Assembly: GCF_008124835.1 (NCBI RefSeq)
Contig: NZ_VNHW01000004.1
Coordinates: 289,414-353,413 of the forward strand
Source of the DNA: Blastococcus xanthinilyticus
GTDB lineage: Bacteria; Actinomycetota; Actinomycetes; Mycobacteriales; Geodermatophilaceae
Direction of reading: 5' to 3'
DNA length: 64,000 bases
Below are positions 37,959 through 46,121 of this stretch, one piece after another (positions within the stretch are counted from its first letter, which is position 1; every line of letters starts with the position of its first letter). The notes beneath the pieces are model-generated. The model was given only the letters and a program-made list of their open reading frames with translations. It searched no databases and had not been told where the DNA came from. The position numbers and the translations under genes were made by a program.

Positions 37959-38693
37959 GTGACTCTGACCGAGCGCTTCCAGACTGCGCTGGCCTCGTCC
38001 GCGGTCGACCTGCCCGGCCCCGAGCTACTACCCGAACGGCTCGCGAGGGCGTGCGCCCGGGTGCTGCCGGTGGACGGCGCCGGCATCAGTCTTTTCTTCG
38101 CCTCGGACCGGCGCCTGCCGCTGGGTGCTAGCGACCCGGTCGCAGCCGAGGCCGAGCGTCTGCAGTTCACCGCTGGCGAAGGGCCCTGCCTCACCTCGCA
38201 CGCCACCGGTGACATCGTGATCGCCGACGAAGCGACGCTGCGCTCCCGGTGGCCGGGCTACTACGACCCGCTGGTCACCCGCACCCCGATCCGGGGCACC
38301 ATCTCTCTGCCGCTGCGGGACGAACTGCGGGGCATCGGTGCGCTGGATCTGTACGTCGTCCCGCCGCGCGACGTCGGCTCGTTGAGCCTGCAGGATGCAC
38401 TGGAGGTCAGTGAACAGGTGGCCGCAGTTCTGCAGGCGCAGAGTCTGCGGGACCGAGTTTCGTCGGACGGCCCTGCGTGGCTGGACGCCCCGGCTGCGGA
38501 ACGGCGATCCATGGTGTGGCAGGCGATCGGCTTCGTGAACTCGGCGCTGAGCATCCCCAGCCCCGATGCGCTGGCCCTGCTGCGCGCCCACGCGTATGCC
38601 GACGGGCTCTCCTTGGACGACCTCGCCGCGCGGGTGATCACCCGCCGGGTGCCGGCTGCAGAGCTGTCCCTGGACGCCGACACCTCCGGGTAG
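37959..38693 (+). CDS. GAF-ANTAR domain regulator
   Basis: 244 residues from the GTG at 37959, which has AGGAGA upstream. Residues 20-155 form a GAF sensor domain (PVDGAGISLFFASDRRLPLG, FTAGEGPCLTSHATGDIVIA, TRTPIRGTISLPLRDELRGI). The C-terminal 60 residues match ANTAR: SMVWQAIGFVNSALSIPSPD, then ALALLRAHAYADGLSLDDLA. ANTAR proteins bind paired RNA hairpins to stop early transcription termination. There is no partner kinase nearby and the gene seems to be monocistronic. The ligand of the GAF domain is unknown. Confidence 0.85.
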   Translation: MTLTERFQTALASSAVDLPGPELLPERLARACARVLPVDGAGISLFFASDRRLPLGASDPVAAEAERLQFTAGEGPCLTSHATGDIVIADEATLRSRWPGYYDPLVTRTPIRGTISLPLRDELRGIGALDLYVVPPRDVGSLSLQDALEVSEQVAAVLQAQSLRDRVSSDGPAWLDAPAAERRSMVWQAIGFVNSALSIPSPDALALLRAHAYADGLSLDDLAARVITRRVPAAELSLDADTSG

Positions 38694-38873
38694 CCGGACG
38701 CGAGCTGGAAGGTCTGGCCCCACCCATCGAGCTGCTAGGCGTGCAGGCGCCCCATGCGATCCCGGTCGGGCGGGATCAGCGCCTGGGGGCCTCCTCTCAC
38801 GTGGAGCCGCGTGACGGTGGACGCACCGTCCGACACGGCGGGCCGCCATCCAATTCGGACGAGCTGGGCGAGT

Positions 38874-39554
38874 TCAGGCCGAACGGGTGTCCACGAGGGT
38901 CGCGTAGGCGACGATGTTGTCCTCGTAGCTGCGGGCGGTGGGGTCGAACTCGCCGCCGCAGGTGATCAGGCGGAGCTGGGGATCCGCGGTGTTCCCGTAC
39001 ACCCGCAGGGTCGGGAAGTCGGCCTTGGCGTAGCGCTCGACCCGGTCGACGGCGAAGACGGCCACCGTCCCGTCCTCGCGCGCCACCTCCACCTCGGCAC
39101 CCGGTGTCAGCGCCCCGAGCTCGAAGAAGATGCCGGGGCCGTGCTCCGCGGAGTCGACGTGCCCCAGCAGGACGGCCGGGCCGACCGCGCCGGGCGCCGG
39201 CGACTCGCGGTACCAGCCGGCCACGTCGACGGCGTCCAGCGGCGGGACCTCGACCGTGCCGTCGTCCTGCAGGCCCAGTTCCAGCAGGTCGCTGCCCACG
39301 CCCAGCGCGGGGATCCGGAAGGACACCGGCTCAGCGACCTCGGCGGCTGCCGGCGCCGGGTCGGGCGCGGGCGGGCCGGACGGCGTGGGTGCCGGGGTCG
39401 CTGCCGGCAGCGACGGGGCGGCGCTCACCGGCGGCTGCGGAACCTGCTGCTGACCGGTGAGCGCCACCCCGAGGGCCACCGCCGCGACGACGGCGAGGGC
39501 GAGCGCGAGCAGCACCCAGGTGCGCGCGCCGACGGCGCGGGTGCCGCGGACCAT
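38874..39554 (-). CDS. Class F sortase
   Basis: 226 residues from the ATG at 39554 with GAGGAGG upstream. One N-terminal helix (WVLLALALAVVAAVALGVAL) anchors it, followed by a Pro/Ala linker. The sortase barrel starts at SFRIPALGVGSDLLELGL. The catalytic residues are His in AVLLGHVDS, Cys in LRLITCGGEF, and Arg in ARSYEDNIV. Class F sortases attach exported proteins to peptidoglycan in actinobacteria. The gene lies just downstream of a CHRD protein with a sortable C-terminus on the same strand; a strong hairpin separates them. Confidence 0.88.
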   Translation of the reverse strand: MVRGTRAVGARTWVLLALALAVVAAVALGVALTGQQQVPQPPVSAAPSLPAATPAPTPSGPPAPDPAPAAAEVAEPVSFRIPALGVGSDLLELGLQDDGTVEVPPLDAVDVAGWYRESPAPGAVGPAVLLGHVDSAEHGPGIFFELGALTPGAEVEVAREDGTVAVFAVDRVERYAKADFPTLRVYGNTADPQLRLITCGGEFDPTARSYEDNIVAYATLVDTRSA

Positions 39555-39616
39555 TCCGACGCCTCCTCGAAGCGGGCTCGACACCGCCGGGGTCAGGGCG
39601 GTGGGGGAACGCGACC

Positions 39617-39655
39617 CTGCCGCGCCGAGCAGGGGATGCCTGCTCGGCGCGGCAG
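39617..39655. terminator. Perfect 17-bp hairpin between CHRD and sortase genes
   Basis: CTGCCGCGCCGAGCAGG, a GGATG loop, then the exact complement. It lies 15 bases past the CHRD stop on the minus strand. With no T-run it may act as a strong intrinsic stop or an mRNA stabiliser, giving more CHRD substrate than sortase from one promoter. Confidence 0.7.
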
Positions 39656-39670
39656 CGGTCAGCCGGTCGA

Positions 39671-40444
39671 TCAGGCCTGGTCGGTGGCCTGACGACGGCG
39701 GTAGGCGACGGCACCCGCCGCGACCGCACCGGCGGCAGCCAGGGCACCCACGCCGATCGCGGTCTCGTTCTCGATACCGCTGGTCGCGCCGGCACCGGTG
39801 TCAGCCCCACCAGCAGGCATCTGGCCCATCTGCGAGGCGTTCGCCACGCCACACGCGGCCGGGGCGGTGGCCTCCAGCGGCAGCGACGGGTCCAGCGAAC
39901 TCTGACCGGCCTCGGCGTCGTACTCGCCGTTGCCGTTCACGTCGATGCCGTGCACCACGACGACCGCGTTCCCCGCGCCGAAGGCCTCCTGGGTGGCCTG
40001 GTCGATGGTGAAGGTCCGCTCGTAGGTGTAGCTGTCACCCTCGGGCACCGGGAAGCGGTCGACCGCCAGGCCGCTGTCCGCGCCGGTGTCGCCCTCGGTG
40101 GTCAGCGAGGCGCCGATCTCCCCGTAGAACGGGATGCCGTCGGCGGTGGTGACGATGCCGTCACCGTCGCTGTCCGCACTGGCCGGCGGGCAGACACCCT
40201 GCGCGCCGATGTGGAAGTGCTGGGCGTGCGGTGAGCCGGCCAGGGCGCCGTCCACGGTGAGGGTCACATCGGCCTGGTCACCGTTCAGGGTGATCATGCC
40301 CGTGCCGGTCACTCCGGAGTCGTTCAAGGCGCCCAGCGACACCTGGTAGCTGCCGTCGTGGGCGGCGTTGGCCGCACTCATGGTGAGCAGCGGGAACGCC
40401 GCGGCCGCGATCGCGACGGCGGGGACTGCGAGGGTCTTGCGCAT
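39671..40444 (-). CDS. CHRD-domain surface protein with sortase-type C-terminus
   Basis: 257 residues from the ATG at 40444 with AAAGGAG upstream. A signal peptide ends SAANAA. The CHRD domain (SYQVSLGALNDSGVTGTGMI to HAQHFHIGAQGVCPP) is a chordin-like beta fold with metal-ligand-like histidines. An EF-hand-like DSDGDGIVTTADG and DVNGNGEYDAE suggest calcium sites. At the end, MPAGGADTGAG precedes a helix AIGVGALAAAGAVAAGAVAY and RRRQ, which is a cell-wall sorting signal without a standard LPXTG. The neighbouring class F sortase is the likely enzyme. From 40445 to 40753 I see only its upstream region. Confidence 0.82.
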   Translation of the reverse strand: MRKTLAVPAVAIAAAAFPLLTMSAANAAHDGSYQVSLGALNDSGVTGTGMITLNGDQADVTLTVDGALAGSPHAQHFHIGAQGVCPPASADSDGDGIVTTADGIPFYGEIGASLTTEGDTGADSGLAVDRFPVPEGDSYTYERTFTIDQATQEAFGAGNAVVVVHGIDVNGNGEYDAEAGQSSLDPSLPLEATAPAACGVANASQMGQMPAGGADTGAGATSGIENETAIGVGALAAAGAVAAGAVAYRRRQATDQA

Positions 40445-40753
40445 GGAGACTCCTTTGTCTGGGCGCCACCGTCCGGAAGGACGGAAGCGTCGGAGGCGGC
40501 CGTGAACCGGCTCCGGGATGGTGGAGAGGCACGTTGTTGCACCACCGCCATCGAGGCATCGACCTCGAAGTGGCGAGCGGGTCCCCCCGGCTGCGAACGC
40601 AGCGCCAGATCCCGCGCCTCCATCTGACGGTTGATCACATGCCCGCGTCGATCCAGCTAGCAAACTGCCTGCGACCAGATTGCCCGTTACGGTTTTATGA
40701 CGACCATGACTACTGGCAAGCGGGGGCTGACCGAACGTCACCGGCTGGCGGTC

Positions 40754-41008
40754 TCAGTCGCCTTCCGCCAGTCCGACCCCGGCCAGGTCGAGCTCCTCGG
40801 TGATCCCGGTGGCCTGGATGATGTTGTGCGCCACGGAGTGGCTGTCGAAGCGGTGCCCCGGGATGACCTCCTCGGTCTGCGCACCACCGCCAGCCGGTCG
40901 GACTGCTCCAGCACGCGCACGTCGGCACCGCCGCGCGGGAAGGTAGCAGGCCGCGACCAGCCCGTTGCGCCCACCGCCGACGACGAGGACGCGCCGAGCG
41001 GGCCTCAT
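40754..41008 (-). pseudogene. 5' fragment of an FAD-dependent oxidoreductase gene
   Basis: The ATG at 41008 begins MRPARRVLVVGGGRNGLVAA CYL, an FAD-binding GxGxxG start of the phytoene dehydrogenase/amine oxidase group. The frame shifts by one base after about 25 residues (GGADVRVLEQSDRLA in the next frame) and returns to give GGAQTEEVIPGHRFDSHSVA HNIIQATG. A TGA then ends it at about 85 residues of an expected 450-500. The rest of the gene is absent, so this is a truncated relic. Confidence 0.65.
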
Positions 41009-41280
41009 CGCTGCCTCAGCCGGACGGTGTGCGTGGCGCTGTCGGCCAGCAGCGCAGCGGCGTGGGCCGTGGTGGAGGAGCCGTCGGGCAGCCCGCCGAG
41101 GCACCGACAGCGCGGCGCGAGGGCCGATCCCGAACGCGACCGTCGGGTCGCCGGACGCGTCGGCGGCCCCGGTGACGGCGGACCGCAGCTCCCTCCCCAC
41201 TCGTGGCTCTCTGGGCACTCCGCTCGCTGACCGGGCATGGGGCGAGGCGAAGGGGCGTCGAGAACGGCAGCGAGTCGTCG

Positions 41281-41556
41281 TCTCAGCGCCCTCGCAGGCT
41301 TCGCCACGCCCGAAGAGCCTCGGGCAGCGCGAGGGCGAGCGAGACGCCGGAGATCGCGGTGGCGGCCTGGCACCAGGCGCACAACGCCTTGTCCTCCCGC
41401 TCCTCCCCGCGAGCTTGATGTCGACGGCGACGTCGGAGGCCACCTTCATGGCCATCAGCAGCGGCATCAACGGCTTGCGCCGGGGCCGATCCGACCCGGC
41501 CAACGTGGCCATTCCTGTTGCGGCGGTGATCGCGCCGACGCCACCGGGAGCCTGGC
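41281..41556 (-). pseudogene. Fragment of a VKOR-like membrane protein gene
   Basis: After a recombination joint with the integrase start, the minus strand reads AITAATGMATLAGSDRPRRK, LMPLLMAMKVASDVAVDIKL, then in a shifted frame KALCAWCQAATAISGVSLAL and ALPEALRAWRSL. The CxxC in the second hydrophobic segment and the paired helices recall the vitamin K epoxide reductase-like proteins I know from related actinobacteria. It lacks a start and contains a frameshift. 41009-41280 has further Arg/Ala-rich fragments that I cannot name. Confidence 0.45.
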
Positions 41557-41737
41557 GACTGGTGAGCTCGGCCTTCAGCGCCTGTTCGGCGGCGGCGCGC
41601 GACGGGCCCACCTTGGACACCAGCCGGACCCGGCCGTCGAAGTCGCGGAACTTCGCCCGGGCCTTGACCTGCCCGCTCGGCTGCGCGATGAACAGGACCT
41701 TGCCGTGCGTGCCGAGCGGGAGCGGTGGCCGGCCCAC
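41557..41737 (-). pseudogene. N-terminal fragment of a tyrosine recombinase (integrase)
   Basis: From the ATG at 41737: MGRPPLPLGTHGKVLFIAQP, then KARAKFRDFDGRVRLVSKVG and SRAAAEQALKAELTSRQAP. This matches the N-terminal arm-binding region typical of actinobacterial phage and ICE integrases. The core-binding and catalytic domains (RHRY) are missing because the frame passes directly into a membrane-protein fragment. It starts 109 bases from a tRNA 3' fragment, the usual place for an integrase beside its attachment site. Confidence 0.7.
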
Positions 41738-41845
41738 GGCATCTTCCTCATCCGCTTCGGATGCCTAGAGGATGCCCGACAGTTGCGGGCGACGCCACGA
41801 CGAGGGGCCGCAACCGGAAAACTCGCTGGTCCAGGCTTGGAAGTG

Positions 41846-41879
41846 CTCCCCCGATAGGACTTGAACCTATAACCCTGCG
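41846..41879 (-). other. tRNA 3'-end fragment, probable attachment site
   Basis: On the minus strand ATAGG-TTCAAGT-CCTAT forms a complete T-arm, followed by CGGGGGAG, which fits an acceptor strand plus discriminator, and preceded by CGCAGGGTT. No matching 5' acceptor or D-arm lies upstream, so this is not a whole tRNA gene. Partial tRNA copies like this are left when an element integrates into a tRNA 3' end. From 41883 to 42198 I see no supported gene. Confidence 0.65.
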
Positions 41880-42198
41880 ATTTGATCTTGAGACGTTTGC
41901 TCGCGTTGGCGCGCGTTGAAAGCGCAGGTCAGAGACGGTGCAAAGCGTTGGCTGCGACGGCTCGTGACGGCTGGTTGCGGGGGTATTGGGTGCCTAAAGA
42001 GTGCCTGTGGCGGGACCCCGCGACATCGACGAGCACCCTCCACTCTCCTTCCCGGCGGCCGTCTCAGTGGGCCCCAAATGCCCCCGCCTGATCCGCTTCG
42101 GCCCACCTGCTACTAGGGCGGGACGGAAGATGAGACTGAGGCGAACGCCAAGGCAAGACTGGCCCGCTTCACCGCTGGCGAGGCGGGCCAGCGCCGCA

Positions 42199-42897
42199 TC
42201 ACCTCAGTTGACGCCGCCGCTCGACCTCGTTGACGACCATCTCCACCGTCCACTGACCACGGATCAGTCGCATGCTCAGGGGCTCGGCGCCTCGGTCCTC
42301 GTACGACCAACTGAGCTCCTCCGGCCGGATGCCCGCTCGGTGCAGATCGCCCGCGTGCTTGGCAGGTGCACCCTCCCGCACCCACCGCACGATGTCCGCG
42401 AACTCGAGGCCATCGAAAAGAGTCGGCGCCCACTCGGCCGAGAGGTCTCTCGCTTGGCGGACCTCGTCATCGAAGTAGGAGCAGGAGCCACCCGGCGGCC
42501 TCCCCTCCGGATCCCGCCGCCAGACGACGTAGTGGTCGAGCAGGTACTTGATGAGCCCCTCCGGCGGGGTTCCGCGATACCACTCACGCCTGGGTCGGCG
42601 GCTTGGGAAGGCGGGCAGCGGCTGCGGCCGTGGTGGCAGCGCAGACGACGTCCGTCTCACGGGCGGCAACGGGGCAGCGTGCTCCTGCACCGCTGATCGC
42701 GGAGCTGGACGACCTGGCGGCGACGTTGACCGTTGAGCGTGCGGGAGGGACTCCCGAAGCTGTCGGGCCACCGGCGCCTCGACGAGGCTGGACGCTGACT
42801 TCACGAAGAAGCCCAGCTCCTTGAGCTTGGCGAGCAGGGTCTTGCTATCGACTCCGAACTCCTTGGCGAGTTCGTGTACGCGGGCCTTACCTGGCAT
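42199..42897 (-). CDS. IF2_N-domain fusion protein of unknown function
   Basis: 232 residues from the ATG at 42897 (GGAGGGAG upstream). Residues 1-52 are a clear translation initiation factor IF-2 N-terminal domain: [20 protein letters not shown] then [16 protein letters not shown] Pro/Arg linker (60-105) leads to a C-terminal part with [57 protein letters not shown] and [20 protein letters not shown]. There is no GTPase domain, so it is not IF-2. It may bind nucleic acid or ribosomes through the IF2_N part. It lies in the island zone and may be cargo of a mobile element. Confidence 0.7.
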   Translation of the reverse strand: MPGKARVHELAKEFGVDSKTLLAKLKELGFFVKSASSLVEAPVARQLRESLPHAQRSTSPPGRPAPRSAVQEHAAPLPPVRRTSSALPPRPQPLPAFPSRRPRREWYRGTPPEGLIKYLLDHYVVWRRDPEGRPPGGSCSYFDDEVRQARDLSAEWAPTLFDGLEFADIVRWVREGAPAKHAGDLHRAGIRPEELSWSYEDRGAEPLSMRLIRGQWTVEMVVNEVERRRQLR

Positions 42898-43114
42898 CCC
42901 GTGCCGCTCCCTCCGAGCGAACTGCGGATGGACAAGACGCCTCCGAGGCTCGCACACCTGTACGACAACTCCACGGGCTCCTCGCCCGACACTCCGATGA
43001 GGAGCCATCTCTCCCGTGCCCCGCGACTTCTTCCGATTCTCGGCGGGGTGTCACCAAACGGCTCTGAATAGCGCCTTCTCCCGGTGAGAGCGACTACTCA
43101 CCAGCGGAGCAGGG

Positions 43115-43504
43115 ATGTGCGGTCAGCCGGGACGACGAACAACGGCAGCCCCTGCGCCGGCACCGTCCCACGTCTCCTCTGCTGGCTGCGCCGTGCTGCA
43201 GGCCTTCGTCGACAGCTACGGCGGCGCCACCCACCGGCTGCTCACCGACTTGGCCGACGTCATCGGCGCCAGCATCGCTTACGTCGACCGGCCCACTGTC
43301 GAAGCTCACCTCGAGCGGCCCCTGTCCGACCGGGAGTGGGCCGCCACCGTCCAGCAGTTCACGGCCATGGCCTTCGACGACCACGTCGGAGACGCCTGCA
43401 GCCTCCGCACCGACTGGATCGAGGACGTCCTTGCCAGGGCCGGCGTACCCGGTCGGGGCCACACCGGTCAGCCGGTCGCCGGATGTCCATGGGGCGGGGC
43501 ATGA
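43115..43504 (+). CDS. Small island protein, unknown
   Basis: 129 residues from the ATG at 43115 with GGAG nearby. The core reads AVLQAFVDSYGGATHRLLTD, LADVIGASIAYVDRPTVEAH, LSDREWAATVQQFTAMAFDD, HVGDACSLRTDWIEDVLARA, a mostly helical soluble protein. The stop overlaps the next start as ATGA, so the two genes are co-translated. I do not recognise the family; similar small proteins precede replication or transfer genes in actinobacterial elements. Confidence 0.6.
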   Translation: MCGQPGRRTTAAPAPAPSHVSSAGCAVLQAFVDSYGGATHRLLTDLADVIGASIAYVDRPTVEAHLERPLSDREWAATVQQFTAMAFDDHVGDACSLRTDWIEDVLARAGVPGRGHTGQPVAGCPWGGA

Positions 43505-44565
43505 GCGCCACCCGGACCTGCCCGGTCTGCGGCTACAGCGGCACGTACGCCAGCGACGCCCTCGCCGACGTCCACCACGCGCGCCATTCCTGTGCGAAGC
43601 ACCAGCAGGCCACCGAGCGAACTCGTCGCCGTGTCCAGCGCGCCCAGGGTCGGGTGAAGCGGGACTGCACCCATCCGCGTGCTCGGCACGTACACGGAAC
43701 CCGTGCCGCCTATGTGAAGGACCGCTGCCGATGCACCGACTGCACCGCCGCCAACACTGCGGCCGGTCGTGCCGTGCACCGCGAGCAGGCCTTCGGCCGC
43801 TGGCGGCCGTTCGTGGACGCGGCGCCGGTGCGCGAGCACATCCGCGCGCTACGCGTCGCCGGCATCGGCGTCGAGCAGATCGCCCTGCTCGCGGGCATCT
43901 CCACCAGCCACGTCCGCGAACTGGCCGACCCCGGACGCGACGGCAACCCAGGCATCCAGCGGGTCCGACCCCAGACCGCCCATCGTGTTTTGCGCATCCG
44001 GATAGACCAGGCCAACCGGGCGCCGCGCAGCCACGTCGTCGCCACGGGCACTCGTCGCCGGCTGCAGGCCCTGATCGCCATCGGATGGCCCCACGACGAG
44101 CTGGCCACCAGGCTCGGCCGAAGCTCCGCCGGCCTCCGACGCAGCATGCTCAGCGACGCCGTCACCGCGCGAACCACGCAGGACGTCAGCGCCCTCTACG
44201 AACAGCTGTGGAACCTGCACCCACGGCAGTCCACCGATGACCAGCGCGCCGCCGCCGACGCCGCCCGCGCCTTCGCCGCCGAACGCGGCTGGCTACCACC
44301 CCTAGCCTGGGACGACATCGACACCGACCCAGAGCCTCAACACCACGCTGGGCACGCAGAGAAGGACGACGACCTCGACGAGATCGCCATCGAGCGCGCC
44401 CTCGCCGGCGACGGCATCCGCCTCGAGCACCTGACTCCCGCTGAGCAGGACGAAGTCGTCAGACGCCTCACCGAACGGGGGAAGTCCATCCGCGACATCG
44501 CCCAGCAACTCGCCACGACCAAGCGCACGATCTCCCGCCGGCGTGCGTCCATCAACGCCGCATGA
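43501..44565 (+). CDS. Zinc-finger / helix-turn-helix protein, probable mobile-element DNA-binding protein
   Basis: 354 residues. The N-terminus has a zinc-finger-like CPVCGYSGTYASDALADVHH with ARHSC (C2H2-type spacing), and residues 60-85 have CRCTDCTAANTA. Three helix-turn-helix stretches follow: IGVEQIALLAGISTSHVREL, GWPHDELATRLGRSSAGLRR, and, at the C-terminus, KSIRDIAQQLATTKRTISRR. An acidic linker separates the last. This domain layout suggests sequence-specific DNA binding by a phage or ICE protein. It is coupled to the preceding small gene; the target is unknown. Confidence 0.65.
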   Translation: MSATRTCPVCGYSGTYASDALADVHHARHSCAKHQQATERTRRRVQRAQGRVKRDCTHPRARHVHGTRAAYVKDRCRCTDCTAANTAAGRAVHREQAFGRWRPFVDAAPVREHIRALRVAGIGVEQIALLAGISTSHVRELADPGRDGNPGIQRVRPQTAHRVLRIRIDQANRAPRSHVVATGTRRRLQALIAIGWPHDELATRLGRSSAGLRRSMLSDAVTARTTQDVSALYEQLWNLHPRQSTDDQRAAADAARAFAAERGWLPPLAWDDIDTDPEPQHHAGHAEKDDDLDEIAIERALAGDGIRLEHLTPAEQDEVVRRLTERGKSIRDIAQQLATTKRTISRRRASINAA

Positions 44566-44657
44566 CCATGTGCGGCACGGCGTCGTCGAGGGGCAGCGCC
44601 GGCACGGCTGCCGCCCTGTACGGCACGCCATGAACTCCGGCGACCGGGTGCGGACAG

Positions 44658-46121
44658 TCAGCTCGGCAGGACGACGGTGAGCCAGGCCCCCGACCCGATG
44701 CCGAGAAGCAGGGATACGACGGCGGCCGCATGGAGAACGACGATCGGCTCGAGCACGTCACGCTGCGCCGTCTCCCCGGAGGTGCCCGGGCCATTCCTTC
44801 GAGCAGCCGCCGTCGTGCTTTCGCTGGCGGCGACTCTCGTAGCGGCGGGGGCGATCCAGCGCAAGTAGTAGAAGAGGCTCGCCACCGTGTTGATGGCTGC
44901 TATGACCACCAACCAAGCAAGCCCGCCGTCCCAGGCCGCGACGAACACGGCGAGCTTGCCGACGAACACCGCGGTCGGTGGTGTCCCGACCAACCCAAGC
45001 AGGCAGACGACGAGACTGACGACCAGCCATCGGTGGCGGCCAACTGCGGTCGCCCAGTCGGTGATCGTGCGGGCCGCGGGGGCCGCCGCGACGGCGGCGA
45101 AGGCGCCGATGTTGGTGACGGCGTAGCCGGCCAGGTAGATCGCCAAGGCCGGGACGGCGAGGCCGGTGCGCGCGGCGACGGCGACGACCATGAACAGGTA
45201 GCCGACCTGGCTGACCGTGGAGTAGGCCAGCAGTCGGAGGACGTCGGTCTGGTTGAAGGCGGCCAGGTTGCCCAGGGTCATGCTGGCTGCGGCGATGACC
45301 GCGACCAGCAGGGGCACGTCCAGCGGGACGCCGGCGAACGGCTCGGCCAGCAGCCGGAAGGCGGCGGCGACCGCGCCGATCTTGGGGATCGTGGTGATGT
45401 AGGCGGCCATCGGCGGTGTGGTGCCGGCGGTCACGTCGGGGACCCAGAAGTGCACCGGCACGGCGCCGGCCTTGAAGGCGACGCCGGCCAGCACGCCGAG
45501 GATGCCCACCGCGAGCAGGGCCGGGGAGGCGTCCGGGAGCAGCACGGCGAGGTCGACGTAGCTGGTCGTACCGGCGGCGAGCACCAGGGCGGCGACGCCG
45601 ACCAGTAGGAGAACGCCGACGAAGGCACCCATGAGGTAGTACTTCATCGTCGCCTCGACGCCTGCGGAGTCCTTGGCGAAGCCGGCCAGCGCGTACAGCG
45701 GGACGCTGGCCAGCAGGTAGCCGGCGACGAGCAGTAGCAGGTCGCCGCTGGCGGCCAGCGCGATGCTGCCGAGTCCGCCGAGCAGCATGAGGACGTACGC
45801 CTCGGTCTCCCGCGGGTGTCCGCCCAGCGAGGCCGACGCCAGCCAGACGAGGACGGCCACGCCGAGCGCGACGACGATCCGGACGACGCCGGTGGTGGTG
45901 TCGACGACCCAGGTGCCCTCGAACACCCGCTCCGCCGGCTCGGGCAGCGCGACAGCAGCCGCAACCGCGCTGGCCAGGCAGGCGACGGTGACCAGGAGTC
46001 GGACCCGCCACTGCCGGTGCTGCGGCGTCCAGAGGCCCAGCAACAGGCCGCCGACCGCGCCGAAAAGCAGGAGCAGTTCGGGCAGCAGGGCGAGCACCCG
46101 CTCGTCCCCCATGCCGGTCAC
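44658..46121 (-). CDS. nuoN: NuoN-like antiporter-type subunit of a complex-I-like membrane module
   Basis: 487 residues with 13-14 membrane helices. FKAGAVPVHFWVPDVTAGTT and AYSTVSQVGYLFMVVAVA match NuoN. The Lys in TM7 (FKAG) is kept. The TM5 Glu that other NuoN proteins have (usual pattern EVLSLPLY) is replaced: here the segment is AGYLLASVPLYAL, with Leu about residue 136 at that place. Loss of this residue would alter or abolish a standard proton channel in this subunit. It is the last gene of the operon and overlaps nuoM by ATGA. Confidence 0.88.
   Translation of the reverse strand: MTGMGDERVLALLPELLLLFGAVGGLLLGLWTPQHRQWRVRLLVTVACLASAVAAAVALPEPAERVFEGTWVVDTTTGVVRIVVALGVAVLVWLASASLGGHPRETEAYVLMLLGGLGSIALAASGDLLLLVAGYLLASVPLYALAGFAKDSAGVEATMKYYLMGAFVGVLLLVGVAALVLAAGTTSYVDLAVLLPDASPALLAVGILGVLAGVAFKAGAVPVHFWVPDVTAGTTPPMAAYITTIPKIGAVAAAFRLLAEPFAGVPLDVPLLVAVIAAASMTLGNLAAFNQTDVLRLLAYSTVSQVGYLFMVVAVAARTGLAVPALAIYLAGYAVTNIGAFAAVAAAPAARTITDWATAVGRHRWLVVSLVVCLLGLVGTPPTAVFVGKLAVFVAAWDGGLAWLVVIAAINTVASLFYYLRWIAPAATRVAASESTTAAARRNGPGTSGETAQRDVLEPIVVLHAAAVVSLLLGIGSGAWLTVVLPS

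Noticed and set aside
41846..41930. Complete tRNA gene
   Set aside because: Only the T-arm and 3' acceptor strand are convincing; no matching 5' acceptor, D-arm or anticodon stem upstream.
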